From contig NC_056041.1 of the NCBI RefSeq assembly GCF_004379255.2, forward strand, positions 21,917,559 through 21,981,558: a stretch of DNA of 64,000 nt, in the 5' to 3' direction. The position numbers and the translations under genes are program-made. Origin of the DNA: Salvia splendens (Eukaryota > Streptophyta > Magnoliopsida > Lamiales > Lamiaceae). The notes under the pieces were generated by a model that was given only the letters and a program-made list of their open reading frames with translations, was not told the origin of the DNA and searched no databases. The stretch's first letter is position 1. The number at the start of each line of letters is the position of its first letter. Of this stretch, positions 10,432 to 21,375 are shown piece by piece.

Positions 10432-11854
10432 TCACTCCTCGGATTCCCCGTCGCCGTCCCCGCCGCCGCCATCCCCGCCGCCGTCCCCACCACCATCCCC
10501 ACCGCCGCCATCCCCCTCGCCATCACCGTCTGACATGTCTCCGAACCCCAAATCACGCCGCATACTGTTGATGAGGGGTTTAAGCGATCGCTTGTAATGG
10601 GGGTCGGTCGATTGGCGCCATTCAACCATTGCACGTAACAAGGTTTCATGTGCCGCGATGCGGGAGAATGAGGGGTTCTCGGGATCATTTTGGGCGGGTG
10701 CTGCCGATTAGGCCTCGGCGGATCCGCTGGTGCTTCCCCTCGCCATCCGCGCCGCGGACTTTTGCTCAACCGGGCGACGGTGGTGGGCCGACGATGTGGG
10801 TGTCGGGAACTCTGCCTCGGCGGGGGGAGTTCCATGGAACCGGCACTGCTACTGTACTCTCCGGAGTCGCTGATCTTCATCCACTTCGGCCAGCCAGATT
10901 CAGCACCCGCAGTGAACTTGGCCGAAGACTGCACCACAAGATACACAGCCCAATATTTGAATTCCCCGAAGCCTAACTGAGTGTGAGGGAACTGCTGATG
11001 AGACAGGCGCTTCACATCCTCGACAGACATGCCGCTGGTTGCCGAGCGGAGGTTGTTTGTGCAAATGCCGGCAAATCGGCTGAGCTGCCTCTTCAGCCGA
11101 TCCCACTGTTTCCGGCATTTCTCTCCGTTGTAAGGTTTTCCCCCTGGCGGTTTGAACTGGAGGTAGCTTTGCCTAATGCGCCACCACATCCGGTCGATGT
11201 GCTGGTTCGCCCCGACGTAAGGATCCTCCACTACACTAATCCACGCCTTCGCCAGCGCGACGCACTCGTCCATGATCCAGACGGTCCTCATGTTCCCGCT
11301 GGATCCCTCCCCCATCTTAACGGCCCCCTCCTCACCACCGTACATCGGGACGCCCCGTCCCCTGCCCCTCCTTCGCACTGTCCTCCCCCTCCTCACTGTC
11401 ACCGGTGGTGCGTCGGTGGGAGAATCCCGGATCGGAGAAAGCCCCAACTCCTCGAGCGAGAACGTGTCATTGCCAGTGAACTGAGTCTCGAGAGGAGAAC
11501 TCGTCGGGTTGTTACTCGACAGTAAATCCATATAGGGCCGATAGATGTTGTCCACCGGCGATTGGAGGACCCCCTGTCTACTCTCCCCGCAGCGACATGT
11601 GATCCCTGCATCATCCTTGGCATCATCATCCCCGACATTTGGGGCATCATTCCGGACATCATCCCCGGCATTCCGGCACTCGCCCCGGGCATCATCCCAT
11701 ACCACTGCGGGTACATGTTGTAGTACCCGGGCATCATTCCCGATGGCATTTGAGATTGGGGCATCATCCCCGGCATTCCGGCACTCCCGCAGACGGGAAA
11801 ATAAGGCGCCGGTGACTCGCTAGTGGCGGGGGAATCGCTATTGTGGTGCTCCAT
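10432..11854 (-). pseudogene. PIF/Harbinger ORF1 (MYB/SANT-like) with frameshifts
   Basis: Begins at ATG 11854 (MEHHNSDSP) with a Met/Pro/Gly-rich N-terminus, shifts frame near 11540-11600 into DNIYRPYMDLL and FTGNDTFSLEEL, then reads the MYB/SANT-like core (IMDECVALAKAWISV, MWWRIRQSYLQFKP, CRKQWDRLKRQLSRFAG). A second shift lies at a run of six G at 10822-10827. The resulting frame has a TAA at 10710-10708 and then the conserved C-terminal helix HETLLRAMVEWRQSTDP and a Gly/Asp-rich tail. It is the ORF1 partner gene of H3, inactivated. Confidence 0.82.
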
Positions 11855-12187
11855 TGTTCTTCGAAAGAAAGGTATTTTTAGAGAGAGAGATACTCGTTAA
11901 TACAAGTGGTGCAAATGAAATGAAGTTCAACGTGACGTATTTATAGAAATTTTTAAAAAAACATTTAATGCAATAAACGGGAATTCCGCGCGGACGTCTG
12001 TGGGAGTCAACGCAATGGCAGACGTCCGCACGGCGTCGCGATGGAATTCTGCGTAAACGCCGCAGAACTGCGGTGTCCTCGGCGGAATTCCGTATCCGTG
12101 CCTACCATGCACAATGGCGGACGTCCGCCACGGAATTCCGGCACACCGGTCGGAATTCCTCCCGGACGGGCGCCATTGCTGATGCTC

Positions 12188-12349
12188 TTAGAAATGTTCA
12201 TTTTCATTTATGTTTATCCTTTTTTTTAGAAAAGAGGTTACTATTATTCTGCAAAGGTAAAAGTGTCCAAGGAGTTAGACAAAACAGACCATGGGAATTG
12301 CAAGAAATTAATTACAAGGAAAAGAGAACTTATGCAAAAAGCACAATAC
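12188..12349. other. Intron 3 remnant between H3 and exon 3
   Basis: Holds the right copy of a 29-bp repeat that also flanks H3 on the left (4829-4857) and the donor end of response-regulator intron 3. An acceptor-like TTTGCAG on the minus strand near 12250 is not followed by a recognisable exon. Confidence 0.5.
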
Positions 12350-12473
<124 letters not shown>

Positions 12474-12479
12474 TCATTA

Positions 12480-14482
12480 GAGCACCCACAACCGTGCTCT
12501 TGCCAGCGAGCACAGTTGTGGGTCCGACCCCACTTTTTCTGCCTGCTCTTCGGCAAGAGCACAATACCCACAGCTGTGCTCCTCCGCAAGGACGAGCACA
12601 ATTCAATTTAAAATTCAATTAAATAAAAACATTTCCATAATATTAAAATTCATTAAAAAACTAAAATATATTACAAATTACAAATAAAATAAAAAAGACA
12701 TAATTATGAACTTTTGAAAAATTAAAAATTATATAATTAAAATCCTAAAAATTAAAAATTACATAATTAAATTCATAAAATTAAAAAAAACCACTACTCG
12801 TTGCCGAATTTCGCCCACATGTGTTTGATTAAGTCTTCTTGTAGCTCAATGTGGGTTCGGGTATCGCGCATTGTGTGCCTTGTTTCGAGCCTCTCCCCCA
12901 CCGTCGTATGCCGACCTCGGCATAGGGGAGACCTCGCGGTTGAGCTTCCAGCTTCATGTTGTGTAAGATAATACACGTATACATGATGTGTAAGATAATA
13001 CACGTATACATGATGTCGGCGATATTATTCACGTACCAGAGCCGAGCCGGGGCCTGCACATTGTTGAATCGGGCTTGAAGGACCCCAAAGGCTCTTTCGA
13101 CGTCTTTCCGCATAGACTCTTGACGCTGCGCAAAAATAACCCGTCTCGGGTCTTGCGGGTTGCTGAGCGTCTTCACGAAAGTCGACCACCTTGGGTAGAT
13201 ACCATCGGCGAGATAGTAACCCATGTGGTATGTATTTCCGTTAATGGTGAAGTTGATCGCCGGTGCTACACCATTCATCACATCGTTGAAGAAAGGTGAA
13301 GAATAGAGCACGTTTAGGTCGTTGTTGGATCCGGCAACGCTGAAATATGCATGTCAAATCCATAGGCGGTAGTCGGCGACCGCCTCAAGGATAAGTGTTG
13401 GGCCGCCGCCTTTGTGACTGCTTAAGTGTTGCCTCATCCAAGCAGTCGGGCAATTCTTCCACCTCCAATGCATGCAGTCAATGCTGCCAAGCATTCCGGG
13501 AAAGCCATGGACTGGTTCGTGAAGACGAAGCAACCGTTGGCAATCATCGATGGTGGGTACCCGAAGGAATTCATCACCGAAAGCTGTACGAACGACATCG
13601 CAAAAAATTTTTAGACAAAGGATTTCAGTGGACTCACCGACATGCAAATACTCGTCGAAGAGATCGACCGTTTGCCCAGTAGCGAGTTGTCGGATGGCAC
13701 ACGTACACTTCTGCAACGACGTGATACTTTGCCGGCCGACTGCATCTGGACCTGTTTGGAAGAATTCAACACGTGCAGACAATGTGTTGACAATTCGCAT
13801 AAACAAGCGCTTTGACATGAGAAAACGACGCCTGAAGTAATCTGCCGGAAATCGCGGCTGGTCGGCAAAATAGTCGGCAACGAGCCTTTCGTGGGCTCCC
13901 TCCCGGTCACGATGGATGTAGCGGCGAGTTGATCTAGTTCGTTGAGGAGGAGGAGCAGGGGTATTCGCCGCGACATATGCTTCATAAGCGGCACAATGTT
14001 GTTCGTAGTATTCTTGTTCTTCGCACTCCGCTTCCTCCATAAGATGGGTGAAATCCATTTGAGGTTTTGAGTGAGAGATGAATGTGAAGATATGTTGTAT
14101 GAAAATTATGAATGAGAGATGAATGAAGGATGATTTGATGTGATAAATGGATGATGAATGTGTGTATTTATAGATGATTTTGGGAAAAAAAAATAAAAAA
14201 ATCAAAGAAATACAGAAAAAGGGCAAAAAACGACCATATTTTTGGGATTTGGAAAATATTTTTTTTATTTTTATCAGTTTTTATAATTAAATACCGAATT
14301 TTTAAAAAATAAAAAATAAAAATATTCAAAGGCAATGGCTATGTCGTTGCCCAATCGTAGCACGCCTCGTTAGCTGCTCGCTGGCACGGACGTGCTCGAT
14401 GCATCGAGCAGCGCTGTGCCAGCGGCGCGGGCGCAGCGGCGGACGACCTCCTCCGTGCCGCTGGCGCGGACGGACGGACGAC
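12480..14482 (-). mobile_element. PIF/Harbinger element H4 (transposase-only), right end truncated
   Basis: The left end GAGCACCCACAACCGTGCTC follows TTA (12477-12479) and matches the H1 left end over about 55 bp and, with small differences, about 300 bp of AT-rich 3' region. The right side shares with H1 the TATTTATAGATG promoter-like stretch and CAAAGGCAAYGGCTATG, but the terminal 13 bp and second target duplication are missing. The end abuts exon 2 of the response regulator relic. The only gene is a transposase. Confidence 0.82.
12794..14058 (-). pseudogene. PIF/Harbinger DDE transposase (ALP1/HARBI1-like), disrupted
   Basis: The likely start is ATG 14058 (MDFTHLMEEAE). The frame reads RDREGAHERLVADYFADQP, the first catalytic Asp in MLGSIDCMHWRWKNCP, then a TGA at 13356-13354 in place of a Trp conserved in H5 and H7. 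It goes on through AGSNNDLNVL (second Asp) and VERAFGVLQARF (Glu). A 27-bp tandem duplication repeats IMYTCIILH at about 12960-13015. After it the frame shifts, and the true C-terminus (THIELQEDLIKHMWAKF) is found in another frame ending at 12794. Inactive. Confidence 0.85.
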
Positions 14483-14567
14483 CTGATCAGTTTTGGGCGA
14501 GAAAAAAGCTTCATTAGACTTTTCATCATTCCAACCAAGAAATTCCTACCAGAATCAACTATAGTAA
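14483..14567 (-). pseudogene. Response regulator pseudogene, exon 2 (deleted and shifted)
   Basis: Acceptor GGGTGGCAG precedes V-T-I-V-D-S-G, as in the family. A short deletion then removes the usual SKALEF region and changes frame; DEKSNEAFFSP is readable in the new frame. The exon ends CAG at the boundary with H4. Its length is one base out of phase. Confidence 0.8.
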
Positions 14568-14655
14568 CTGCCACCCACAAATAAGCAACCAAAATATTAA
14601 TAAAAAACTGTAGTAACTGCCACCCACAAATAAGCAACCAAAATATTAATAAAAA
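14558..14655. repeat. 49-bp tandem duplication at the intron 1/exon 2 boundary
   Basis: Two copies (14558-14606, 14607-14655) of a unit holding the intron-1 acceptor and the first bases of exon 2, differing at about one base. This duplicates a splice acceptor in the response regulator relic. Confidence 0.85.
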
Positions 14656-14707
14656 AGCAATCTCTTTTCAAGAAAAGAAAAATCAATCCATTGAAAAAAT
14701 TTAGTAC

Positions 14708-14813
14708 CTTGGTAAGAAGTCTTCTTCAGCAGCATCTCAATAAGCTTCCTATCAATCAAGCTGCCATCAACAGCTAAATCATGAAACTCCGCTTCTACTG
14801 TAGCCCATCCCAT
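14708..14813 (-). pseudogene. Response regulator pseudogene, exon 1
   Basis: ATG 14813 opens [14 protein letters not shown], followed by [18 protein letters not shown]. The family has two consecutive acidic residues where this copy has Asp-Gly, so the acidic pocket is damaged. It ends in phase 1 at 14708 with donor GT. A pyrimidine-rich 5' leader upstream is interrupted by Copia 2 at 14866. Confidence 0.88.
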
Positions 14814-14865
14814 TGCTCCAAATTTGTTACAAAGTGATGAGAGATTCAAGAGAAGAAGAAGAAAG

Positions 14866-15309
14866 TGTTAGTAATTCTTGTATTCATCTAATGAGCGCAG
14901 CGGAAATTGCAGACAAGAATAACAGATCTAGATTCATAATCATACTGCAAGTTGAGCACGTAATACACAACGGAACTGAATCTTACTTGTTGTTGTGTTT
15001 TCTTCTACGATTGTGTCCTGCAAGTTGAATCCACTACTATCGAGGTCCACGTGTATTCTGATCCGATGCAGGAACAATTCCTTAGTACAATCGCTCTATA
15101 GAGAAAGCTAGGAATTCTCTACAAAGCTTTACGTATTTTCTCTCTAATGTTACGATATTTCTCATCTCCCACAATGGAGAATAAATAACCATTATATAGA
15201 CAAAGAGTCATTAGGGTTTCATGATTGTTGGGCTTATGGACTAATTATAATTGTAGCCCAACTATAATTATTTAATCCATATTAATCTAATCTAGCCCAT
15301 ATCCTTTCA
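14866..15309 (-). repeat. 3' LTR of Copia 2 (left copy)
   Basis: 444 bp, TG...CA bounded. The polypurine tract (minus strand AAGTGGGAGAT) lies immediately inside at 15310-15322. Confidence 0.93.
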
Positions 15310-15322
15310 ATCTCCCACTTGG

Positions 15323-16332
15323 ACTAGCATTAGATATAATACGCAGTTCCAACTTTGTACCCTTGAGCGGATCAAAATACACTTATAGTGTGACTCTTTA
15401 GGCCCTCATTATCGACGACGATCTAATCGAAGTCTGCACAAAACTCCTAGACTGCGTTGGCAGCGTAGCTCGATATATGAAGGACGTTTACGTGAATTCG
15501 GTAAACAAGCCTTTACACAAAGTTTATAGTAACATCCTTTCATTCACGAACCACCCGATTGAGCCTAAGATTTGTCATGTGTCATCCAAATAGCTCAATC
15601 ACTTTATCTCATCTTTATTAAATGACCCATTCGATCATATTCAATTACTTTAATTGAATATATCTTTGCATTGGCCAATGACTTAATGGTCAAGTAATAT
15701 AGAGAATTTGAGTGTTCTCTCGAAATTCTAATCGAGGAATGAATCTCATTCTTGGCTCAACTACCATTTCCATTTATCTTATGATGTACCCAACACAAGT
15801 CCGTGTCTTAATCCTCCGAGGGGAGGCAAAGCGTTGTACAAGGTCAAAGCACATCACTCAACAAACAAAATGTGCAATGACCTCAGATCCAAGGACTATT
15901 ACATACTTCATGTACTAATAAACTGTAGACACTCAACAAAACAGTTTAATAGTAGGGTATACCAATACTCTCCAAAGTATACCATGTGTCCATCACGAGT
16001 ATCTAATATCTCATAGTTGTGAGAACAACTACATTCTCGAAGAATGTGATGCAAACCTCATGCTAACCTATAACATATCACCAATATCTCATTCTTGATG
16101 ATCATTGGTTAGGGATATTTTAGAATTATACTATATCATTAATGTCTCACTCCATTAACGACAGTCATAATTCAAGGGAACAAATATTTAGAATAAATGC
16201 AAACATTTTAAACAATTATTCCAATAAGTGCACAAAACCCATAGAAAATAAAATTTTCATATAATGTGATCAAGTAATATTGTCTCAACACAAAAAGTTT
16301 CTAAGACATATAAAACTGTAACTCCCACTGAT
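15323..16332 (-). other. Copia 2 non-coding 3' region
   Basis: About 1 kb between the end of pol and the 3' LTR of Copia 2. No coding frame or domain is recognisable. Its length is unusual for a Copia 3' untranslated region. Confidence 0.5.
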
Positions 16333-19300
16333 TCAAAGCCATCTACCAACATGCTTAACACCTAAGCTCTCAAAGTGCTTGTTGTGTTTTGCTATACATA
16401 ACGGTTTGGTGAAAGGATCAGCCAAGTTATCATCAGTGGGTACTCTTTCTAATTTTATGTCGCCTCTTTCAATTATTTCTCTAATCAGATGATATCTTCT
16501 GGGAACATGCTTGTTCCTGTTCGTAGCTCTGGGTTCTTTTGCTTGCGCAACAACACCAGTGTTGTCACAACACAAAGGTATTGCACTATTGGCACTCGGA
16601 ATGACACTCAGTTCTTTAACGAACTCTAACAAAGCAACAACTTCTTTGGCAGCTTCAGATGCAGCAATATACTCGGCTTCGGTGGTGGAATCGGCAGTTG
16701 TACCTTGTTTGGAACTATTCCAACTCACTGCTCCACCATTGAGGACAAAAACATATCCAGACTGAGACTTATAGTCGTCATGGTATGTTTGGAAACTAGC
16801 ATCAGTGTACCCAGTAACTGATAACTCTGGTTGTCCACCATAGACTAAGAAATATTCTTTAGTCCTTCTAAGGTACTTAAGAATAGTCTTAACAGTTTTC
16901 CAATGTTCCTCACCGGGATTTTGCTGAAATCTGCCTGTCATGCTAAGCGCATAGGCCACATCTGGCCTAGTAGAAATCATGGCATACATAATAGATCCTA
17001 TAGCCGAAGCATACGGGATCCTTTTCATGTTGTCTCTTTCTTTGTCATTAGAAGGACAATCCTTCTTTGACAATACAATGTCATGTCCCATAGGAAGAAA
17101 ACATTTCTTAGAATTCTCCATTGAGAAGCGCCTTAGCAACTTGTCTATGTAAGTGGATTGTGATAATCCTAACATCCTATTTGGTCTATCTCGATAGATC
17201 TTAATTCCAAGGATGTAGGAAGCATCACCCAGATCCTTCATCATAAAGGAACTAGACAACCATTCTTTCACGGATTGCATCATGGAACGATCGCTTCCCA
17301 TAATCAAGATGTCATCAACATATATGATAAGGTATACGACGTTTCCATTTTCGCGTTTACTATAAACACATGGATCCTCTTTGCTTCTGACGAAACCAAA
17401 CGATTTGATTGTTCTGTCAAAACAAATATTCCAACTCCTTGAAGCTTGCTTAAGTCCATAGATGGACTTCTTTAGCTTGCACACTGATTCAGCCTTTCTT
17501 TTGATACAAAACCTTCAGGCTGCGTCATATAGACATCACCTTCTAATTCTCTATTGAGAAATGCGGTTTTGACATCCATTTGCCAAATGTCAAAATTGTA
17601 GTATGCAGCAATTGCAAGTAATATCCTAATGGACTTGATCTTAGCAACTGGCGAAAAGGTTTCATCATAGTCAATGCCTTCGCGTTGACTATAACCATTT
17701 GCCACTAACCTAGCCTTGTAGGTTTGTACTTTGCCATCTGCATCTCTCTTCTTTTTGAAGATCCATTTGCAACCTATGGGGTAAACCCCATCTGGCAAGT
17801 CAACTAGTTCCCAGACTAAGTTGAAGTACATCGAGTCCATTTCAGATATCAAGGCTTCAAGCCACTTCTCTCGATCGGTGTCTGACACCGCCTCGGTATA
17901 GGTCTTAGGCTCATCGTCATCTAAATCAACTTCATCATCTTGGTTCTCAACCATTAGATTCAGTCTCTCAGGTGCACGACGACTCCTTCTAGGCCTATTG
18001 AGTTGGTTTTCTTCTGGCTCGGGCTGTTCATTCTGAATGTGAGTAGGTTCAGGTATATCACTATGATCTTCTTGAGGTAGAGGTGATGCAACTATTGTAT
18101 CATCTTGTCTTTGATGCATCTCATTGTCTTGAGGAGGTTCTTCGAGAGTCCCTCTAAGGTCTCCTCCAATAGTAATTTCCCCTCCCAGTAGATCATCAAA
18201 TACTCCCACTGAGTTATTGTTCAAACCATTTGATAATACCCCATTCTCAATGTTATCTTGTGGTTCTTGAATTTCTTCAAGATCTACCATGTTGTGACTT
18301 TGTTCCTTTAAGACATAAGTGTCTTCAAGAAACTTCACCTTCCTAGAGATTATCACCTTGTGATCTCCGGGGCAGTAGAATTCATATCCCCTAGTTTGTT
18401 TAGGATATCCCACAAAGTAACACTTCTCACTTTTAGATTCCAACTTATCAGTCATTTGTTTCTTAACAAAAGCTGGACAACCCCAAGTCCGCATATAGTT
18501 ATGACAAGGCTTTTTGTCATACCATAACTCATATGATGTTTTCTCAACTGATTTAGATGGAACTCTATTCAGAATGTAAATAGCAGTCAATAAAGCATGA
18601 CCCCAGAGAAATAAAGGAAGACTAGCTAAACTCATCATGGATCGAACCATATCTAATAATGTTCGGTTTCTCCTTTCAGATACTCCATTCATTTGTGGTG
18701 TACCAGGAGGTGTCCAGTCCGACTGAATTCCGTGCGATTTCAAGTAATCAAGAAATTCTCGGCTCAAGTATTCCCCTCCTCGATCTGATCGAAGAGTTTT
18801 TATACTTTTCCCAAGTTGTTTCTCAACTTCACACTTAAACTCTATAAATTTCTCAAAGGCCTCAGTTTGTGTTTCATAAGATACACATATCCATACCTTG
18901 TCAAATCATCAGTGAAAGTAATGAAGTACGAATAACCACCTTTTGCTTGAGTTGGAAACGGTCCGCACACATCTGTGTGGATCAACTCTAGCACATCATT
19001 AGCACACACCCCTTTCCCAGAAAGTGGCTTATTAGTCATCTTTCCTTTGAGACAGAATTCACAAGCACCATATGATTCAAAATCAAATGAATTTAGATAG
19101 TCTAAATTTCTCAATCTCGCTATCCTTTTCTCATTGATATGACCAAGTCTACAATGCCAAAGATAAGTAGCATTATCCGTATTACATAGCTTAAGTCTTT
19201 TATTTTGCACATTGAGAATATCCCGTTTGCATTCAAGCATATATAATCCATTCTCTAAAGAGGCATTTCCATAAAACAATCCATTATTAGAAAACGAACA

Positions 19301-19741
19301 CCTGCTGTTTGCAAAATGGAAGGAAAAACCTTCGATGTCCAACATCGGAATGGAAATAATATTCTTTGAAATAACTGGAACGAAATAACAATTATGTAAA
19401 TCTAGTCTAAGTCCTGAGGGAAGATCTAATCTATAAGTTCCCACGCGTTCGGCAGCAACTTTTGCTCCATTTCCAACACGTAGGTCTACTTCCCTAGGCC
19501 TCACTTTCCTGCTGTCAATTAAACCTTGCACATTATTACAAATGTGTGAACCACAAGCGGTATCCAATACCCAGGATTGTGAGTTATTCATAGACATATT
19601 TATCTCAATAACAAACATAGCTGAGCTCCCACTCATTGCACCTTGTGCCTTGAGTTTTGGGCAGTCTCTCTGCCACTCCGTGAAATTTGACCTAGTCAAT
19701 TTGTTTGTTTCCATCATACACTCATAAGATAAGTTTGACAT
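16333..19741 (-). pseudogene. Copia pol (protease-integrase-RT-RNase H) with gag deletion and two frameshifts
   Basis: Three overlapping frames form one polyprotein. The first (19741-18842) joins the gag start to the end of a zinc knuckle (WQRDCPK), then has a protease-like WVLDTACGSHIC and a pre-integrase LWHCRLGHI. A frameshift near 18842-18860 leads into integrase ([14 protein letters not shown]) and RT ([14 protein letters not shown]). A second shift near 17475 leads into YVDDILIMGSD and the RNase H block TDASFQTYHDDYKSQSGY. Gag is almost wholly missing, so the copy is not autonomous. Confidence 0.9.
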
Positions 19742-20913
19742 ATTATCTGAACAGAAAATAAAACGAAAAACAAATTAGAAAAGCATATAAAGATCACATT
19801 CGCATCACTAATCAAACAAGGGTTTATTGTATTGATTAGCTCCCACTAATTTTAACATATATTATGCCCCCAAACATAAAATACGAATTTATATCAAATA
19901 TAAATTTTAGTGGTCCAAGATCCAAGTCTATATAGTTGTAGCCTCTGCGAGGGCTGATGACTACAATAATATCACCAGGTAGGCCTCCAAGCCAATTGTA
20001 ACAACAATTTTACAATTCTTGGTTTATTAATCTAATTAATATGCGTCCATAAATCATTTGGTTGCGAGGGCTACTCAAAATAATTTAAGCAAGTCAACCC
20101 CATCACACGTTGCCAACCATGCATCTATGAATGAGCCTAAACCTTGTAGATTTAGAATAAACGCGAGGGCGTAAAACTCGTGGTCGAAAAGACTAGGAAC
20201 ATCAAACAATTGTGATGGACGACGCGTTTGTTTCAAAAAACAAGACTTATATTTTATGGGGAATAATTTTGTGATACTAATTTTGTGAATATAATATCCA
20301 ATATTAAATTTCAAACAATTACTGGGCGCCGCCTACCCAAACATAGTATAACACGGACTACAAATACTGGGCGCCGCCTGCCCAGACATAGTATAACACG
20401 GACTACACATACTGGGCGCCGCCTACCCAGACGTAATATAACACGGTCTCTAACTACTATAGTTAAATAAAATAAGCATAAAATCAAATAGCATGCTTAT
20501 CACATAAGATATCAAATAATGCTCAACAAATAAAATCAAATTTTATTCTTTAATTAAATGTGGATTTAATTATTTATATTAATTTTAAATTAATACAAAA
20601 TTATAAAATACTAATCCAATTAATATTTATTAACGTAATTGGGATATACTATTATTTTAAAAGGAAATCTACTTACATTACATAAATCAATTAGATTACG
20701 TAAATTTTGAAAGGAAATCTGCCTTATTATTTTAAATGGAAATCCAATTGCATTACGTAAATTTTGATTGAAATCTAATTTCAATTTTTCCAACTTGAAA
20801 TCTAATTTCTCATGTGACCGTACATTCCCAGAATTCAAAATTTATTCCAATTACATTACCACGGTTAATCCACAAATAATTCGCAAACAAAATAATTATG
20901 AATCGAGCCATGA
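19742..20913 (-). other. Copia 2 leader region
   Basis: About 1.2 kb between the primer-binding site and the first open frame. It is AT-rich and shows no gag domain. It contains three 45-bp tandem repeats at 20321-20455. Confidence 0.6.
20321..20455. repeat. Three 45-bp tandem repeats in the Copia 2 leader
   Basis: Units at 20321, 20366 and 20411 each begin ACTGGGCGCCGCCTRCCC and then AT-rich sequence with ATAACACGG. They differ at only a few positions. The GC-rich core contains the palindrome GGCGCC. Confidence 0.9.
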
Positions 20914-20925
20914 GCTCTGATACCA
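20914..20925 (-). other. Primer-binding site of Copia 2 (initiator tRNA-Met type)
   Basis: The minus strand reads TGGTATCAGAGC one base inside the 5' LTR, the standard match to the 3' end of plant initiator tRNA-Met. Confidence 0.92.
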
Positions 20926-20926
20926 C

Positions 20927-21370
20927 TGTTAGTAATTCTTGTATTCATCTAATGAGCGCAGCGGAAATTGCAGACAAGAATAACAGATCTAGATTCATAA
21001 TCATACTGCAAGTTGAGCACGTAATACACAACGGAACTAAATCTTACTTGTTGTTGTGTTTTCTTCTACGATTGTGTCCTGCAAGTTGAATCCACTACTA
21101 TCGAGGTCCACGTGTATTCTGATCCGATGCAGGAACAATTCCTCGGTACAATTGCTCTATAGAGAAAGCTAGGAATTCTCTACAAAGCTTTACGTATTTT
21201 CTCTCTAATGTTACGATATTTCTCATCTCCCACAATGGAGAATAAATAACCATTATATAGACAAAGAGTCGTTAGGGTTTCATGATTATTGGGCTTATGG
21301 ACTAATTATAATTGTAGCCCAACTATAATTATTTAATCCATATTAATCTAATCTAGCCCATATCCTTTCA
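20927..21370 (-). repeat. 5' LTR of Copia 2 (right copy)
   Basis: 444 bp, about 98-99% identical by eye to the left copy. TG...CA bounded and followed by GAAAG. Confidence 0.93.
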
Positions 21371-21375
21371 GAAAG

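Larger units (their letters stand above)
4858..12187 (-). mobile_element. PIF/Harbinger element H3 (ORF1-only), interrupted by a Copia element
   Basis: Left end GAGCATCAGCAGTGGCGC and right end GCGCCATTGCTGATGCTC form the inverted repeat, with a TTA target duplication (4855-4857, 12188-12190). Without the nested Copia (4997-10235 plus its 5-bp duplication) the element is about 2.1 kb. It encodes only ORF1 on the minus strand, with a TATA-like motif near 11940. The element is flanked by an imperfect 29-bp direct repeat that is longer than the target duplication. Confidence 0.85.
14866..21370 (-). mobile_element. Decayed Copia LTR retrotransposon (Copia 2) in the response-regulator 5' leader
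   Basis: Equal-length LTRs of 444 bp (14866-15309, 20927-21370) are flanked by GAAAG (14861-14865, 21371-21375). A tRNA-Met-type primer site and a polypurine tract place the element on the minus strand. The LTRs differ at about six positions by eye, all transitions, so it is older than Copia 1. Pol has two frameshifts and gag is largely deleted. It lies about 50 bp upstream of the response-regulator start codon. Confidence 0.95.

Noticed and set aside
10983..11525. 180-codon plus-strand frame
   Set aside because: Antisense shadow of the H3 ORF1 MYB-like core; no domain of its own.
12217..12255. Acceptor-like site and sequence thought to start exon 4 of the response regulator
   Set aside because: The true exon 4 was found at 319-389 with correct phase; nothing here matches the protein.
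20321..20455. Short repeats considered as a CRISPR-like array
   Set aside because: Directly adjoining 45-bp tandem units without spacers, inside a plant retrotransposon leader.
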